Shown here: piece after piece, positions 7,245-18,400 of the stretch
How the letters are laid out: every line of letters starts with the position of its first letter
Numbering within the stretch: the first letter of the stretch is position 1
Assembly: GCA_945861435.1 (NCBI GenBank)
Contig: CAMAUX010000015.1
Coordinates: forward strand, 45,081 to 109,080
Source: Chthoniobacter flavus
GTDB lineage: Bacteria; Verrucomicrobiota; Verrucomicrobiia; Chthoniobacterales; Chthoniobacteraceae
DNA: 64,000 nt
Reading direction: 5' to 3'
Position numbers and translations under genes: made by a program
Notes under the pieces: model-generated
Database searches by the model: none
What the model saw: the letters and a program-made list of their open reading frames with translations, nothing else
What the model was told of the DNA's origin: nothing

Positions 7245-7614
7245 TTCCGTAAATACCCTAGAACGGACGCTCCACGATTCGCGGGATGCCGAAAGGAGCG
7301 ACCAAAGGCTTCACACCTTGCATACGGAACGGACCCCTTGCTCCGGAACGGGCTCTGGCGCTGCAATGCGCCTCCGAGGAGTTGCGCTCGGAGATCCCCG
7401 TCGACTCCCGGGTAGTCCTTCCACTCGTCAAAAAGAACCCACTTTCTGGCATACGCCTGCGAGTGCGTTGCTCGAGCCCGGCAAATGAGTTCCGCTCTTT
7501 AATCCATGGCCTCCAACACGCTCTGCGCTTTTCATGACCCCGCGAACCGTTGAAAACATCCGCTCTGAAGCAGTGAGCCTCACGGCACCAGCGCCTCCCC
7601 TATCACCCCACCCC
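7245..7614. other. Intergenic stretch, nothing recognised
   Basis: 370 bases between the RAYT gene and the oxidoreductase. Short open frames exist (for example 7286-7537 plus) but show no family features or codon bias. No repeat motif, hairpin terminator or RNA gene was recognised. Confidence 0.6.
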
Positions 7615-8748
7615 ATGGACTTCCCCTCGCCCCTGCCCGGCCCCCTGAGTCGTCGCCGCTTTCTCGCTGCACTTCCCGCCTGTGTCGCCCTCAACGCAGC
7701 AACCGCATCTGCGCAAGATCCCGCGGCATCCACCTTCTCTACGCCGGCCATCAAAATCACCCCGCCTCGGATCCGTATCGGCCAGATCGGCACCAAGCAC
7801 GGACACGCCGCCGGCAAGCTCGAGACCATCCTCAAATTCCCCGATCTCTACGAATTGATCGGTGTGGTGGAGCCCGACAAGGAACGCCGCGCCGCCATCG
7901 CAAACACGGCACCCTACGCGGGAATCTGCTGGCTGGACGAAGACGCCCTGCTCTCCACCACAGGCCTGAAGGCGGTCGCCGTCGAGACACCTGTCGCCGA
8001 GCTCGCACCCACCGCCCTCCGCTGCCTTTCGGCCGGCATCCACATCCACCTCGACAAGCCCGCCGGTGGTTCCCTCGACCAATGCCGCGCCATCCACGCT
8101 CTTGCCCAAAAACGCGCGCTCACGGTCCAAATGGGCTACATGCTCCGCTACAATCCCGCCTTCGCATTCGCTCACCGCATCCTACGCGAAGGCTGGCTGG
8201 GCGAAGTCACCGAGCTCTCCGGCATGATGGGCAAAACCCTCAACGACGCCGGCCGCCTGCAGCTCGCCGAATTCTCCGGCGGCGGAATGTTCGAACTCGG
8301 CTGCCATCTCATCGACCAAGTCGTCTCCCTCATGGGCCCTCCACAGAAAGTCACCGCCCACACCCGCCGCTCATTTTCCAAAAAGGACTCCTTTGCCGAC
8401 AACCAACTCGCGGTATTCGACTACCCCAACGCAACCGCCACCATCCGCACCAACTTCATCGACCCCTTCGGCGGACCACGCCGCCAGTTCTCCATCACAG
8501 GCACCCAAGGCACTCTCGAAATCCGCCCCCTCGAACCCCAACCCCTCGCAAGGCTCGCCCTCGAGAAACCACACGACAGGTTTTCCGCTGGTTATCAGGA
8601 CGTCTCGTTCGAAAGAACCGCGGGGCGTTACGATGCGGAGTTCATCGACTTCGCCCGCGTCATCCGCGGCGAGAAACGCCTCGCATGGGATGCAGCACAC
8701 GACATCGCCACCCACGAGACCGTCCTCCGCGCCTCAGGCATGCTCTGA
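7615..8748 (+). CDS. Tat-exported Gfo/Idh/MocA family oxidoreductase
   Basis: A 377-residue protein. The ATG at 7615 is chosen because it opens a twin-arginine signal (LSRRRFLAALPACVALNAATASA); the frame upstream has no such features. The N-terminal Rossmann part (IRIGQIGTKHGHAAGKLE) leads to a HLDKPAGGS segment, the place of the usual EKP motif, followed by MGYMLRYNP and a C-terminal domain with GGGMFELGCHLIDQVVSLMG. These NAD(P)-dependent enzymes oxidise or reduce sugars and related alcohols, usually with a tightly bound cofactor when exported. The substrate is unknown. It stands alone, and a gene on the other strand follows. Confidence 0.88.
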   Translation: MDFPSPLPGPLSRRRFLAALPACVALNAATASAQDPAASTFSTPAIKITPPRIRIGQIGTKHGHAAGKLETILKFPDLYELIGVVEPDKERRAAIANTAPYAGICWLDEDALLSTTGLKAVAVETPVAELAPTALRCLSAGIHIHLDKPAGGSLDQCRAIHALAQKRALTVQMGYMLRYNPAFAFAHRILREGWLGEVTELSGMMGKTLNDAGRLQLAEFSGGGMFELGCHLIDQVVSLMGPPQKVTAHTRRSFSKKDSFADNQLAVFDYPNATATIRTNFIDPFGGPRRQFSITGTQGTLEIRPLEPQPLARLALEKPHDRFSAGYQDVSFERTAGRYDAEFIDFARVIRGEKRLAWDAAHDIATHETVLRASGML

Positions 8749-8876
8749 GAACACGGCGTCTCTGAGCGCGGCCGGGTAACCCACCACCGCGGCTCGCCAA
8801 CCGAGCATCCAAGAACTTTCCCGAACCAACGCATCCCAGTCCATCTGACAAACTGCCCCCTCGGTGAAGCGCCGTT

Positions 8877-10244
8877 TCACTTCACCTTCAACTTCGCTCC
8901 GTAGAGATCATTGCCACCCGCGCTGGTGATTCCCGCGGCGCCGAATCTCGCGGCACCGCCGAAGGAGCCCCCGAAAAACAGATTCCCGTTTTCATCGCAC
9001 ACCATCGTGTATGCGTTGTCCCCCTTGTCTCCCCCCGCCTGCGTGATCCAGCGTAACGCCCCGTCCTTGTCGAACTTCGCCACGTACACATCGGTGCCAC
9101 CGAGGCTGTGCAATTCCTCGCCACCCAGATGGAAGGTCCCGGTGAATTCGCCTGTCAGGAAGCTGTTCCCAAGCCCATCACTCGCCACCCCCAACCCGTA
9201 ATCAATCCCCGGCCCCTGCCCCACCCTGCTCCACAGCAGCCGGCCTTCCGTATCGAAGTGACTCAGGAACGCATCGCTGTCCTTCTCCCCGCTTGTGGTG
9301 AAAGTCTCCGCACCGAGCACCGCCTTTCCCTTAAACATCCCGCTCGCCCACACCCTCCCATCGCGGTCGCACGTGATCTCGTGAAAGAGGCAGCTCGGCT
9401 CCCCAAACTGCTGCGCGATCCACTGCACATCCCCCTCCGGCGATAACTTCGCCACCACCGCCGATGACCCTTTCGACGTCACCAGCGCCTTGCCTCCAAA
9501 CTCCCCGCTGCCCGAACTCAGCCCACCAACGTAAATGGCGCCCCGCCCGTCCACCGCCACGCCGTGCCCCGATCCACTCGCCCTGCCCTCCGCCACCCGC
9601 GCCCACACCAACTCCCCATCCGCGTGATACTTCGCACAGAAAATATGACTGCCGGGTTCGTTCGGAATCCTCACGGCCCCGAACTGCGCGTCGCCCACCA
9701 CTGCGCCACTCACCACCACGTCGCCAAGCGCATCCACCGCGATCCCGTGCCCGTAATCGTACCCCGTACCACCCGCAGTGCTTATCCACACAAGCTTTCC
9801 GGACGGATCATACTTCGCAACAAAGACATCATATTCGCCGCGGTTGACCAACCTCGCACCGCTGAACTCCGCATCCGTGCTCTGATAATGTCCCGTCACG
9901 TAGCAATTGCCCGCCGCATCCGCCGCCACTCCGTAACCGCGGTCCACAAGACTCCCGCCCCCCAAGCGCGCCCACAGGATGTGCCCCTGCGGATCGAGTT
10001 TCGCCACGAAGAAATCCATCCCCCCGGCACTCTTCATGACCGCATCTCCAAAGCGCACCTCGTCCGTCACCTCCCCCGCGAGGAACACGTTGCCCGCGCG
10101 ATCCACATGAATGGCGCGCGTCTTGTCGTTCTTCCCCCCCCCCGCAGACACCGCCCATTCAAAAACCGGCGCGGTTTCCGCAGGAGCAGCAACAGCTTGT
10201 GAGGTAAGGCACAGGACGGCGGTGGGAAGGAAGAATGGTTTCAT
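8877..10244 (-). CDS. Secreted beta-propeller protein with SBBP-type repeats
   Basis: A 455-residue protein with a signal peptide (MKPFFLPTAVLCLTSQAVAA). The rest is about seven repeats of roughly 55 residues with the pattern DxxGNxxxxGxF...FG......GGxDxFVAKxDxxGxxxWA, the SBBP beta-propeller repeat. The repeats start near residue 45 and run to the C-terminus (GGNDLYGAKLKVK). No catalytic domain is seen. Such proteins are exported and probably mediate binding. No neighbour gives a hint of function. Confidence 0.85.
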   Translation of the reverse strand: MKPFFLPTAVLCLTSQAVAAPAETAPVFEWAVSAGGGKNDKTRAIHVDRAGNVFLAGEVTDEVRFGDAVMKSAGGMDFFVAKLDPQGHILWARLGGGSLVDRGYGVAADAAGNCYVTGHYQSTDAEFSGARLVNRGEYDVFVAKYDPSGKLVWISTAGGTGYDYGHGIAVDALGDVVVSGAVVGDAQFGAVRIPNEPGSHIFCAKYHADGELVWARVAEGRASGSGHGVAVDGRGAIYVGGLSSGSGEFGGKALVTSKGSSAVVAKLSPEGDVQWIAQQFGEPSCLFHEITCDRDGRVWASGMFKGKAVLGAETFTTSGEKDSDAFLSHFDTEGRLLWSRVGQGPGIDYGLGVASDGLGNSFLTGEFTGTFHLGGEELHSLGGTDVYVAKFDKDGALRWITQAGGDKGDNAYTMVCDENGNLFFGGSFGGAARFGAAGITSAGGNDLYGAKLKVK

Positions 10245-11018
10245 GGGGGCCTCTCATACATTCCGCCAAACTCCATTCCCTTAGCCCCAATGGCCCCAAC
10301 CAACCTCCTGTACCGAACAGCACTTATTGAGCCTCTCACATCACACTGACACCCGAAGAGGGCTCAGCCAATGAGCGTGGCGTTAATCCCTGCTCCGCGA
10401 GTCTCGATGGATATTAATCCGGGCATTCAATACCCGCGGTCATTATGAGGCGCATCCACAGTCCCGATGCCTGGCGAGAGAGAGATGAAGCGGATGCGTA
10501 CTGCCCAAGCGCCACCCATTCGACCCGCTCGGCCTCTGGTGTTTCATGGCCGGATTAATAAGGCCATCGGCCATGCCTCGATGGGGTAAAATCGACCACG
10601 AATCAGGCGCTCTCACTGCCAGCATACAGGAGGCACGGCGGGGTTCCTCCATTCGGAGTACCTGCTTCTGGATCGCCCTCCCTCATCAAGCCACGACCGA
10701 TGCCTTTAAATCAGTGCCTTTCGGGACGGGTTGTTTCCAAAATCCCTCCCCCAGCACGGATCCGCGGGAGCATCCCCGCATCCCACATCGCCTGGAGCCA
10801 GCGTTGCACCCCACGCAGCCTCTGGCGGCGCTCTTCAGCGGAACGTTGCCGATCCGAATCAGCGGCCAGGGCGGTTTAGCTCACGTACTCCAGCCTGTCC
10901 TTACAAGCAGACCCGCTGTAATAGCAGGTTTCCCACCGCCCGCATTGCGCTTGCTTCCCCCCTCACCCGCTCTCCGGCTATCATTCCCTTTCGTCCGCCG
11001 CACCTCGGCGCCACCCCC
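10245..11018. other. Long intergenic stretch before the DUF1552 locus
   Basis: 774 bases between divergent genes. Lower GC than its surroundings in the first 400 bases. It contains a perfect 8-bp inverted repeat, CATGGCCG (10545-10552) with CGGCCATG (10568-10575). No family-like open frame, tRNA or AGGGACAGGC motif was recognised. Promoters for the flanking genes probably lie here but were not pinned down. Confidence 0.6.
10545..10575. repeat. Inverted repeat CATGGCCG/CGGCCATG
   Basis: Perfect 8-bp arms around a 15-base, AT-rich centre (GATTAATAAGGCCAT). It could be a binding site or the relic of a hairpin element. It lies over 440 bases from the next start codon and has no T tract, so a terminator is unlikely. 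Confidence 0.5.
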
Positions 11019-12377
11019 ATGCTTTACAACCGACGCAATTTCCTGCGCTCAGGCGGCGCTTTTCTCGCGCTCCCCTTCCTCCACTCCCTCCAGGCACGCG
11101 CCGCGACAAAGCCTCCTGCGCCAAGCAAGAAGCTGGTCCTGATGTACGTGCCAAACGGCCTCGTCCGCCGCTGCTTCTTTCCCGGTGAGGAGAATGGGGA
11201 GTCCCCCGGTTTTGTCGGCGGCTTCAATGCCGACAAACTCAAGGACGCGATGCGCAACAAGAGGCCGCCTGGCATTTATCCCCTTGAGCTCACCTCCACT
11301 CTGCGCCCCCTCGCAGAGCACGCGAAGGATGTGACCCTCGTCACCGGCCTCGACCGCTCCTACAAAAACGGTCAGGACGTCCATGCCCAAGGCGCCTCCT
11401 GCTATCTCACCAGCGTCTCTCCGGAACAGGCTTCCGTACGCGGACTGCGCTACCCGCAGGGTCGCTCGCTCGACCAAGTGATCGCCGACAAGGTGGGCCC
11501 CGGCACCGCGTTCCGTTCTTTGGAAATCTCCTGCAACGGTTTCAAGGGCGACAAGGAGGACATGTACTTCGACAACATCTCATGGTACGGAACCGACAAG
11601 AAGGCGCCTTCCATCCGCGACCCTCGCAAGCTCTACGAGCGCCTGTTCATGGCCGACGGCCAGCGCCAGCACCTGCGCAACGTCACCGACCTTGTCATGG
11701 CCGATGCGCGCGATCTCCAACTGCGCATCAACCACGAGGACCGCGAGACCGTCTCGGAATTCATGGAGATGATCCGCGCCATCGAGGTGCGCATGCAGCG
11801 CATGGAATCCATCGTCTCCACCACCCGCATGGAGATCCCCGCCAACGAGGTCGTCCCGCGCGGCGAATACATCCGGCTCATGGGCGACCTCATGATCCTT
11901 GCCCTCCAGATGGGCCTCACCAACGTGTGCACTTTCATGGTCGGCCCCGAACGCTGGGACGCACCCATGCTCTACGAGGGCGTCTTCGGCCAACCCGTCC
12001 AACACCACGGCATGAGCCACAACCAGAAGGGCGATGGATACAAGGAACTCCAGAAGATCGATCTCTTCCACGTGCAGCAGTACGCCTACCTCATCTCCCG
12101 CATGAAGAGCGTGCGCGAGGCCGACGGCTCCTCCCTTCTCGACAACTCCATTTTCACCTACGGCGCAGGCCTCGGTGATGGCGCCACCCATCAGTACTTC
12201 GATCTTCCCCTCGTTGTCGCAGGCACCTCGCAGAACGCGCTCAAACAGGGCCGCTCCATCCAGTGCAAGCCGGGCACGCTCAACTCCAACATGTGGCTCA
12301 CCATCGCCAACCTCATGGGCCTCGAACTCCCTTCCTACGCGGACAGCGACGGCACCATCTCCCAACTCTGGACCTGA
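11019..12377 (+). CDS. DUF1552 family protein (Tat-exported)
   Basis: A 452-residue protein. The ATG at 11019 gives a twin-arginine-like signal (MLYNRRNFLRSGGAFLALPF), which the upstream extension of the frame lacks. Typical segments follow: KLVLMYVPNGLVRRCFFP, ELTSTLRPLAEHAKDVTLVTGLD, HAQGASCYLT, the helical ADARDLQLRINHEDRETVSEF region, and HHGMSHNQ. It is the usual partner of the DUF1592 gene that starts 23 bases downstream, and the two are probably co-transcribed. The function of the pair is not established. A 71-bp internal piece (11823-11893) occurs again, perfectly, in repeat island 1. Confidence 0.92.
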   Translation: MLYNRRNFLRSGGAFLALPFLHSLQARAATKPPAPSKKLVLMYVPNGLVRRCFFPGEENGESPGFVGGFNADKLKDAMRNKRPPGIYPLELTSTLRPLAEHAKDVTLVTGLDRSYKNGQDVHAQGASCYLTSVSPEQASVRGLRYPQGRSLDQVIADKVGPGTAFRSLEISCNGFKGDKEDMYFDNISWYGTDKKAPSIRDPRKLYERLFMADGQRQHLRNVTDLVMADARDLQLRINHEDRETVSEFMEMIRAIEVRMQRMESIVSTTRMEIPANEVVPRGEYIRLMGDLMILALQMGLTNVCTFMVGPERWDAPMLYEGVFGQPVQHHGMSHNQKGDGYKELQKIDLFHVQQYAYLISRMKSVREADGSSLLDNSIFTYGAGLGDGATHQYFDLPLVVAGTSQNALKQGRSIQCKPGTLNSNMWLTIANLMGLELPSYADSDGTISQLWT

Positions 12378-12400
12378 GCCTCACACCCCAGGATCCACGC

Positions 12401-15367
12401 ATGACGCGTTCACCCATTGTTCTCGTCGCGGCGGCGGCCATCCTCGCGGCACTCACCGCTGCACCGCACTCATCCGCCGCAGCCGATGATTTCAAGGACG
12501 TCCTCCTCCCGGTCCTCGAAAAGCACTGCGTCCAATGTCACGGTCGCGAAAAGACCAAGGGCAGGGTCGATCTCCACGCCCTCACCTCATCCGCCCAGTT
12601 TCTCAGCAACCCCAAGCTCCTCGCGACTCTCGTCGAAGTCATCGACTCGGCCGAGATGCCCCCGGAGGACAAACCGCCTCTCACCGACACACAGCGCTCC
12701 TCCGTCCTCGCTGCTCTGAAGCACCTGCTCGCAAGCTCCACCGCCAATCTCCCCATCCCGGAGGACAGGATCCGCCGTCTCAATCGCTTCCAATACAACA
12801 ACGCCGTCAAAGACCTCTTCCTCATCAACCGCGACCTCTTCGCCCTCCCGGAAAAATTGATGACGCGGCATGGCGATCACCTCGCGAAAAACAGCGGCAC
12901 CATGCCCGACACGGTCTCCGTCTCCTGCCAGTCTTTCGGAGACGGCGCGGGCTTCCGCGGGATCGATGCCTTTCCAAAAGACCTCCGCGCAGCCCACGGA
13001 TTCGACAACCAATCCAACCAACTCACCCTCTCCCCGCTCCTGCTCGACGCGTACCTCAAGCTCAGCGTCTCGATCTTGGAGAGTCCCGACTTCCATCCCG
13101 AAACCGTCGGCGTGTGGAAGTCGTTCTTCGCCGAACCTCCGGCCGGCTCCGATCACCGCGCTGAGATCGCGCAAAGGCTGCGCCACTTCCTCCACAGGGC
13201 ATTCCGGGGCGCGGGAAGCGACGCGACCGTCACGCGTTACACCGACTTCGCGATGGCGCAGATCGCACAGGGCGCCTCCTTCACAGAAGCCATGAAGAAG
13301 GTGAGTTCCGCCGTGCTTTCCTCCCCGCTGTTTCTGTTCCAGTGCCACGACCGCTCCGCCGACCACGCGCAGTTCGCACTCGCATCGAAACTCTCCTTCT
13401 TCCTGTGGGGGAGCGCACCGGACGACGAACTCCTGGCCCTCGCCGACTCCGGCCAACTCCTCCATGCCGAAGTGCTCCAACGCACCGTCACGCGGATGAT
13501 GGCCGACCGAAAGATCGAGCGTTTCCTCGACTCCTTCCCCTCCCAGTGGATGCAGCTTGAGAACATCCTTGGCGCCGCACCCGACCCGCAGAAGCACCGC
13601 TTCTACAGCCTCGACCCGGGCCGTCCAGCGGGCAGCCAGATGGTTCTCGAACCGCTCCTGCTCTTCGATGCGGTCTTCGTCGAAAACCGCGGCGTGAAGG
13701 ATTTCATCGCCCCCGCATTCAGCTACCGCAGCGAGTTTCTCAAGGAGTGGTACGCCTCCGATTTCCAATTAAAATTCGACCCGCGCAAGGTCACGGATGA
13801 CAACCGCGCCTCCGATGAAGCACGCTCGCTCGTCTCCCGCGAACTGGCCTCCATCCACGCGCAACGCACCACGCTCCTGGTTCAAATCAACGCTCGAACC
13901 GCCGACACCCCGCCCACTACCGCGCAGGAACAGAACATCGGCCTGAAGCCGTATGCTGCGTGGGATTTCAACGGCGACCTCCGCGATTCTGTGCACGGCC
14001 TCGACTTGGAGGCCCACGGCAACGTCGAATTCCAAGACGGCATGGTGGTTCTCAACGGCTCCTATCTTGAGAGCAAGAACCTCCCTATCGCCCTCAGGGC
14101 AAAAACCATGGAGGCATGGATTCGCCTGCCCAATCCCAAGGGCGCTTCCGGCTCCGTCATGACCATCCGCGGACCGGACAAGCGCTTTGATTCGATCGCC
14201 TTCGGCCAGCGCGGTCCCAACCGCTGGGTCGCCGGCAGTGAGGAACTCGCGCGCACCAAGGACTTCGGTGGCGCACCGGAAGAGGCCGCTGACCCACTGC
14301 TCCATCTCGTCGTCGTCCACACCGAGAACGGCTCCACCACTTTCTACCGCAACGGAGTGCCGTACGGAGCCCCCTACAACCGGGGCCTCATCGGGCATCC
14401 CAAAAACAAATCCACCGTTCTCTTTGGCCGCAGCGACCCCGCAGACACAGCCGCCCAACTCCCGGCACTCCATCTCCAAAAGGCACGCCTTTACGATCGG
14501 GCGCTCACCGCACAGGAGGTCGCATCCGCTTACTCAGGCGAAGACACCGCAGCCGCCGCCGCACCACTCGCAGCGCGCATGTCCGCTGAGGAACTCGCGA
14601 AACAGGCGGAGCTTCAACAGGCACTCGCGCGCATTCAGGAATCCCTCCGCAGCATTCCCCCATTCAAGGATCCCGGCGCAGCGCGCGAGCAGGCTCAGAA
14701 GGATTACGACGCACAGGTCCTCGCCCTCCAGCGTTCCAGAACCTTCACCCGCACCCCGACCTCTGATCCCCGCTACGGCGGCATCATCACCAACGCGGCT
14801 GTCCTCACGATGACCTCCGGCCCCAAGCGCACCCTCCCCATCGCGCGCGGATCCTGGATCATCGAGGTCATCTTCAACGATCCCCCTCCACCGCCACCGA
14901 ACAACGTCCCGCCGCTCAACGAGAGCGACGACGACAAACACCTCACCATCCGCGAGCAGTTCGCCAAGCACCGCGAGAACCCCGACTGCGCCAGCTGCCA
15001 TTCCCGCATCGACCCCCTCGGGTTCGCACTCGAGAACTTCGACGGCACGGGCCGCTGGCGCGGCCGCTACGAAAACGGACGGGACGTGGACCCCGGCGGC
15101 ACTCTTCTCAAACGCAGTCCCTTCAAGGACGTCGTCCAGTTCAAGAGCATCCTCCTCGGCGAGGAAAAGCGCTTCGCCAAAGCGTTCACCGCGCACCTGC
15201 TCCGCTTCGCCCTCGCTCGCGAACTCACCCCGGCAGACTCCCCCTCCATCGATGCCATCGTCCAGAACACCGCAGCCGGCGGCTTCCGCCTCCGCGACAT
15301 TCTGCGCGAGGTCATCCTCTCCGAGAGCTTTCTCAAGGCAGCCGCTGTTTCCGCAGACGCACGTTGA
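12401..15367 (+). CDS. DUF1592/DUF1588/DUF1585 cytochrome-like protein with LamG domain
   Basis: A 988-residue exported protein; the ATG at 12401 opens a signal peptide (MTRSPIVLVAAAAILAALTAA). A c-type haem motif CVQCH (Cys43, Cys46, His47) comes first, then the RLNRFQYNNAVKDL segment, DUF1592 (LASKLSFFLWGSAPDDELL), a LamG-like domain at about residues 525-715 (AAWDFNGDL...NGVPYGAPYN...KARLYDRALTAQEV), a DUF1588 part, a second CASCH motif in CASCHSRIDPLGFALENFD, and a DUF1585 end. It follows its DUF1552 partner. The architecture is common in Planctomycetes and Verrucomicrobia. The haem motifs suggest electron transfer, possibly linked to polysaccharide use, but no reaction is proven. Confidence 0.9.
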   Translation: MTRSPIVLVAAAAILAALTAAPHSSAAADDFKDVLLPVLEKHCVQCHGREKTKGRVDLHALTSSAQFLSNPKLLATLVEVIDSAEMPPEDKPPLTDTQRSSVLAALKHLLASSTANLPIPEDRIRRLNRFQYNNAVKDLFLINRDLFALPEKLMTRHGDHLAKNSGTMPDTVSVSCQSFGDGAGFRGIDAFPKDLRAAHGFDNQSNQLTLSPLLLDAYLKLSVSILESPDFHPETVGVWKSFFAEPPAGSDHRAEIAQRLRHFLHRAFRGAGSDATVTRYTDFAMAQIAQGASFTEAMKKVSSAVLSSPLFLFQCHDRSADHAQFALASKLSFFLWGSAPDDELLALADSGQLLHAEVLQRTVTRMMADRKIERFLDSFPSQWMQLENILGAAPDPQKHRFYSLDPGRPAGSQMVLEPLLLFDAVFVENRGVKDFIAPAFSYRSEFLKEWYASDFQLKFDPRKVTDDNRASDEARSLVSRELASIHAQRTTLLVQINARTADTPPTTAQEQNIGLKPYAAWDFNGDLRDSVHGLDLEAHGNVEFQDGMVVLNGSYLESKNLPIALRAKTMEAWIRLPNPKGASGSVMTIRGPDKRFDSIAFGQRGPNRWVAGSEELARTKDFGGAPEEAADPLLHLVVVHTENGSTTFYRNGVPYGAPYNRGLIGHPKNKSTVLFGRSDPADTAAQLPALHLQKARLYDRALTAQEVASAYSGEDTAAAAAPLAARMSAEELAKQAELQQALARIQESLRSIPPFKDPGAAREQAQKDYDAQVLALQRSRTFTRTPTSDPRYGGIITNAAVLTMTSGPKRTLPIARGSWIIEVIFNDPPPPPPNNVPPLNESDDDKHLTIREQFAKHRENPDCASCHSRIDPLGFALENFDGTGRWRGRYENGRDVDPGGTLLKRSPFKDVVQFKSILLGEEKRFAKAFTAHLLRFALARELTPADSPSIDAIVQNTAAGGFRLRDILREVILSESFLKAAAVSADAR

Positions 15368-15474
15368 TCCCCGGCCCCGGAAGCCCGCGCAACCAACTTC
15401 CGATTGCGCCAGACACTGCGTGGAGCACGACTCCCCTTTCGTGGGGTTGTCGAAGCCACCCTGTTTCTCTACGC

Positions 15475-18400
15475 ATGTACCCCATGCGACTTCCACCCCT
15501 CGCATCGCTCCCGCCCACACTCCTCGCTGTGGGCACACTTCTTGGCGCACTCGCCGCGTCCTCCCCCGCCGCGCCCCTGCCCAGCTTCAGCCGCGAAGTA
15601 CTCCCCATCCTCTCGGACAACTGCTTCTACTGCCACGGCCCAGACGCCAAGCATCGCAAAGCAGACCTCCGTCTCGACCTCGAGGCCGAAGCCAAAGCCT
15701 CACGCGACGGATCCACCGCAATCGTTCCTGGCAGTCTTGAAAAAAGCGACCTCATCGCCCGCGTCCTCTCCAAGGACCCGGACGAGGTCATGCCTCCGCC
15801 CAAATCCCACAAGAAGCTCTCCCCCGCCCAGATCGACATCCTCCAACGCTGGGTGCAAGGCGGAGCCCCATGGGGCGTCCACTGGGCCTTCAGCGAGCTT
15901 CAGCGCCCATCAGTCCCCGCACGCGCAGACGCGGCGCATCCCGTCGACGCCTTCGTCCGCCAGCGTCTCGAAACCGAAAGCATCTCACCCGCACCGCAGG
16001 CCGACAAACTCACACTCCTGCGCCGCGTCAGCCTTGATCTCACCGGCCTGCCGCCCTCTCAGGAAACCCGCCAGCGCTTCCTCGCAGACGCATCGGCGGA
16101 CGCGTACGAGAAACTCGTCGACTCCCTCCTCGCCTCACCCGCCTTCGGCGAACGCATGGCATGGGACTGGATGGACGTCGCGCGCTACGCCGACACCAAC
16201 GGCTACCAAGGCGACTCCGAACGCACCATGTGGCCATGGCGGGACTGGGTTGTCTCCGCCTTCAACCGCAACCTTCCCTACGACCAGTTCACCCTCTGGC
16301 AGATCGCAGGCGACCTCCTCCCCTCGCCTTCCGAGGAACAAAAGCTCGCCACAGGATTCCTCCGCAACCACCCCATCAACGGCGAAGGCGGCCGCATCGC
16401 CGAAGAGAACCGCGTCGACTACGTCATGGACATGGCTGAGACCACGGGCACCGCGTGGCTCGCTCTCACCTTCAACTGCTGCAGGTGCCACGATCACAAG
16501 TTCGACCCCCTCACCAACCGCGACTACTACAGCCTCTTCGCCTTCTTCAACCAAACGCCTGTCACTGGCGGCGGCGGCAACCCACAAACCCCGCCCGCAC
16601 TCGATCTCCCCGACGAGTCCCTTCGCAAGCGGATCTCCGATTCCGAGTCAGCGCTCGCCGACATTGAAAAGCAAAAGCGAGAAACCACCGCCACACTCAT
16701 CGCCTCCCAACCCGCATGGGAACAGGCTGCGCACGTAAAACCCCTTGCCAGCACCTGGCGCGTGCTCCACCCGGCCTCCGCCAAAGCCACCCACCAAACC
16801 CTCACCATCCAAGACGACGCCTCCATTCTCGCCTCCGGCGAAAATCCCGCCAGTGATTCCTACGAACTCCTCTTCCAACCCGAGCCCGCCCCCCTCGCCT
16901 CATTCCGCCTCGAAGCGATCAGGCACCCCTCCATGACCCGCGGCGGATTCGCGCGCTCCGACTCCGGAAACTTCGTGCTCACGGACTTTGAAATCCTCCT
17001 TCAACGTCCGGGAAAACAGCCTGAGAAACTGCCCATCGCCTCTGCCATTGCCAGCTTCGAGCAGGGCGATTTCAAAGTCACAAAAGCCTTCGACAAGGAT
17101 CCCAAATCGGGCTGGGCGGTCTGGGATGGCAAATCCATCGAACGCGATCAGGAGGCCGTGTTCCGCCTCTCTGCCACCACAACGCTCGCGGCTGGCGACT
17201 CCCTTCTCGTGCGCCTCAAACACGACTCGCCGCACTCGCTCCACAACCTCGGAAACTTCCGCCTCTCAGCCTCCGCCAACCCAGAAGCCAAACTCGGCTC
17301 TACGCAAAGCGAGATAGCCGCCCTGCTGCTCAAACCCGCCACGGAACGTTCCTCCAAGGAATCCGAACTCGTGCGCACCGCTTTTCTCGAAGCGCAGCCG
17401 GAACTCATCGCGCTCACGACCAAGGTCACCAGTCTGAAGGACAAACTCGCCGCGCTTCGCAAGGAGTCTCCGAAAGTCATGGTCATGGAAGACCAAGCCA
17501 AGCCGCGCCAGACCTTCATCCTCGACCACGGCCTCTACAACAAGCCACTCGCCGAGGTAGCCGCCAACACCCCGGGCCATCTCCCTCCCCTCTCCGCCGA
17601 CGCCCCGCACAACCGCCTCGGACTCGCTCGCTGGCTCATCGCGAGGGAGAATCCACTCCCCGCGCGCGTCGCCGCAAACAGGCTCTGGCAGATGATCTTC
17701 GGCATCGGCCTCGTCAAGACAGCGGAGGATTTCGGCGTCCAAAGCGAGTTCCCCAAACACCCAGAGCTTCTCGACTGGCTCGCCGTCGAACTCCGCGACT
17801 CCGGTTGGGACGTGAAACACTTCCTGCGCACCCTCGTCACCAGCAGCACCTACCGCCAGTCCTCGCGCATCGCCCCCGGCATGGCGGAGCGCGATCCCGA
17901 CAACCGACTCCTCGCCCGCGGCCCGCGTTTCCGCATGCCCTCATGGATGGTGCGCGACCAGGCGCTTGCAGCCAGCGGCCTCCTCGTCCCGCGCATTGGC
18001 GGTCCTCCTGTGAAGCCCTACCAGCCACCCGGCGTCTGGGAGGAGGCAACCTTCGGTAACAAGAAGTACCAGCAGGACCACGGTGACGATCTCCACCGGC
18101 GCAGTCTCTACACCTTCTGGCGCCGCATCGTCGGCCCCACCATATTCTTCGACGCACCGGCTCGATCCGTGTGCTCCGTGAAACCCACGCGGACCAACAC
18201 CCCGCTCCACGCCCTCTCCACCCTCAACGACCCCACCTACGTCGAAGCCGCACGCATCCTCGCCGAACAGGTGATGATCAAAGACCAGGATCCCGAGACC
18301 CGCCTCCACGCTGCATTCCAGCGCATCCTCATCCGCGAACCCCATCCCGCTGAATCCCGTGTCCTTCTCGCCGGCCTCGAGCGGCAACGCGCTCGTTTCG

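Noticed and set aside
7286..7537. 83-residue frame between RAYT and the oxidoreductase
   Set aside because: No recognisable domain or start context; overlapping frames are equally long.
10443..10652. Minus-strand 69-residue frame in the long intergenic stretch
   Set aside because: No family features, no codon bias and no supporting neighbour.
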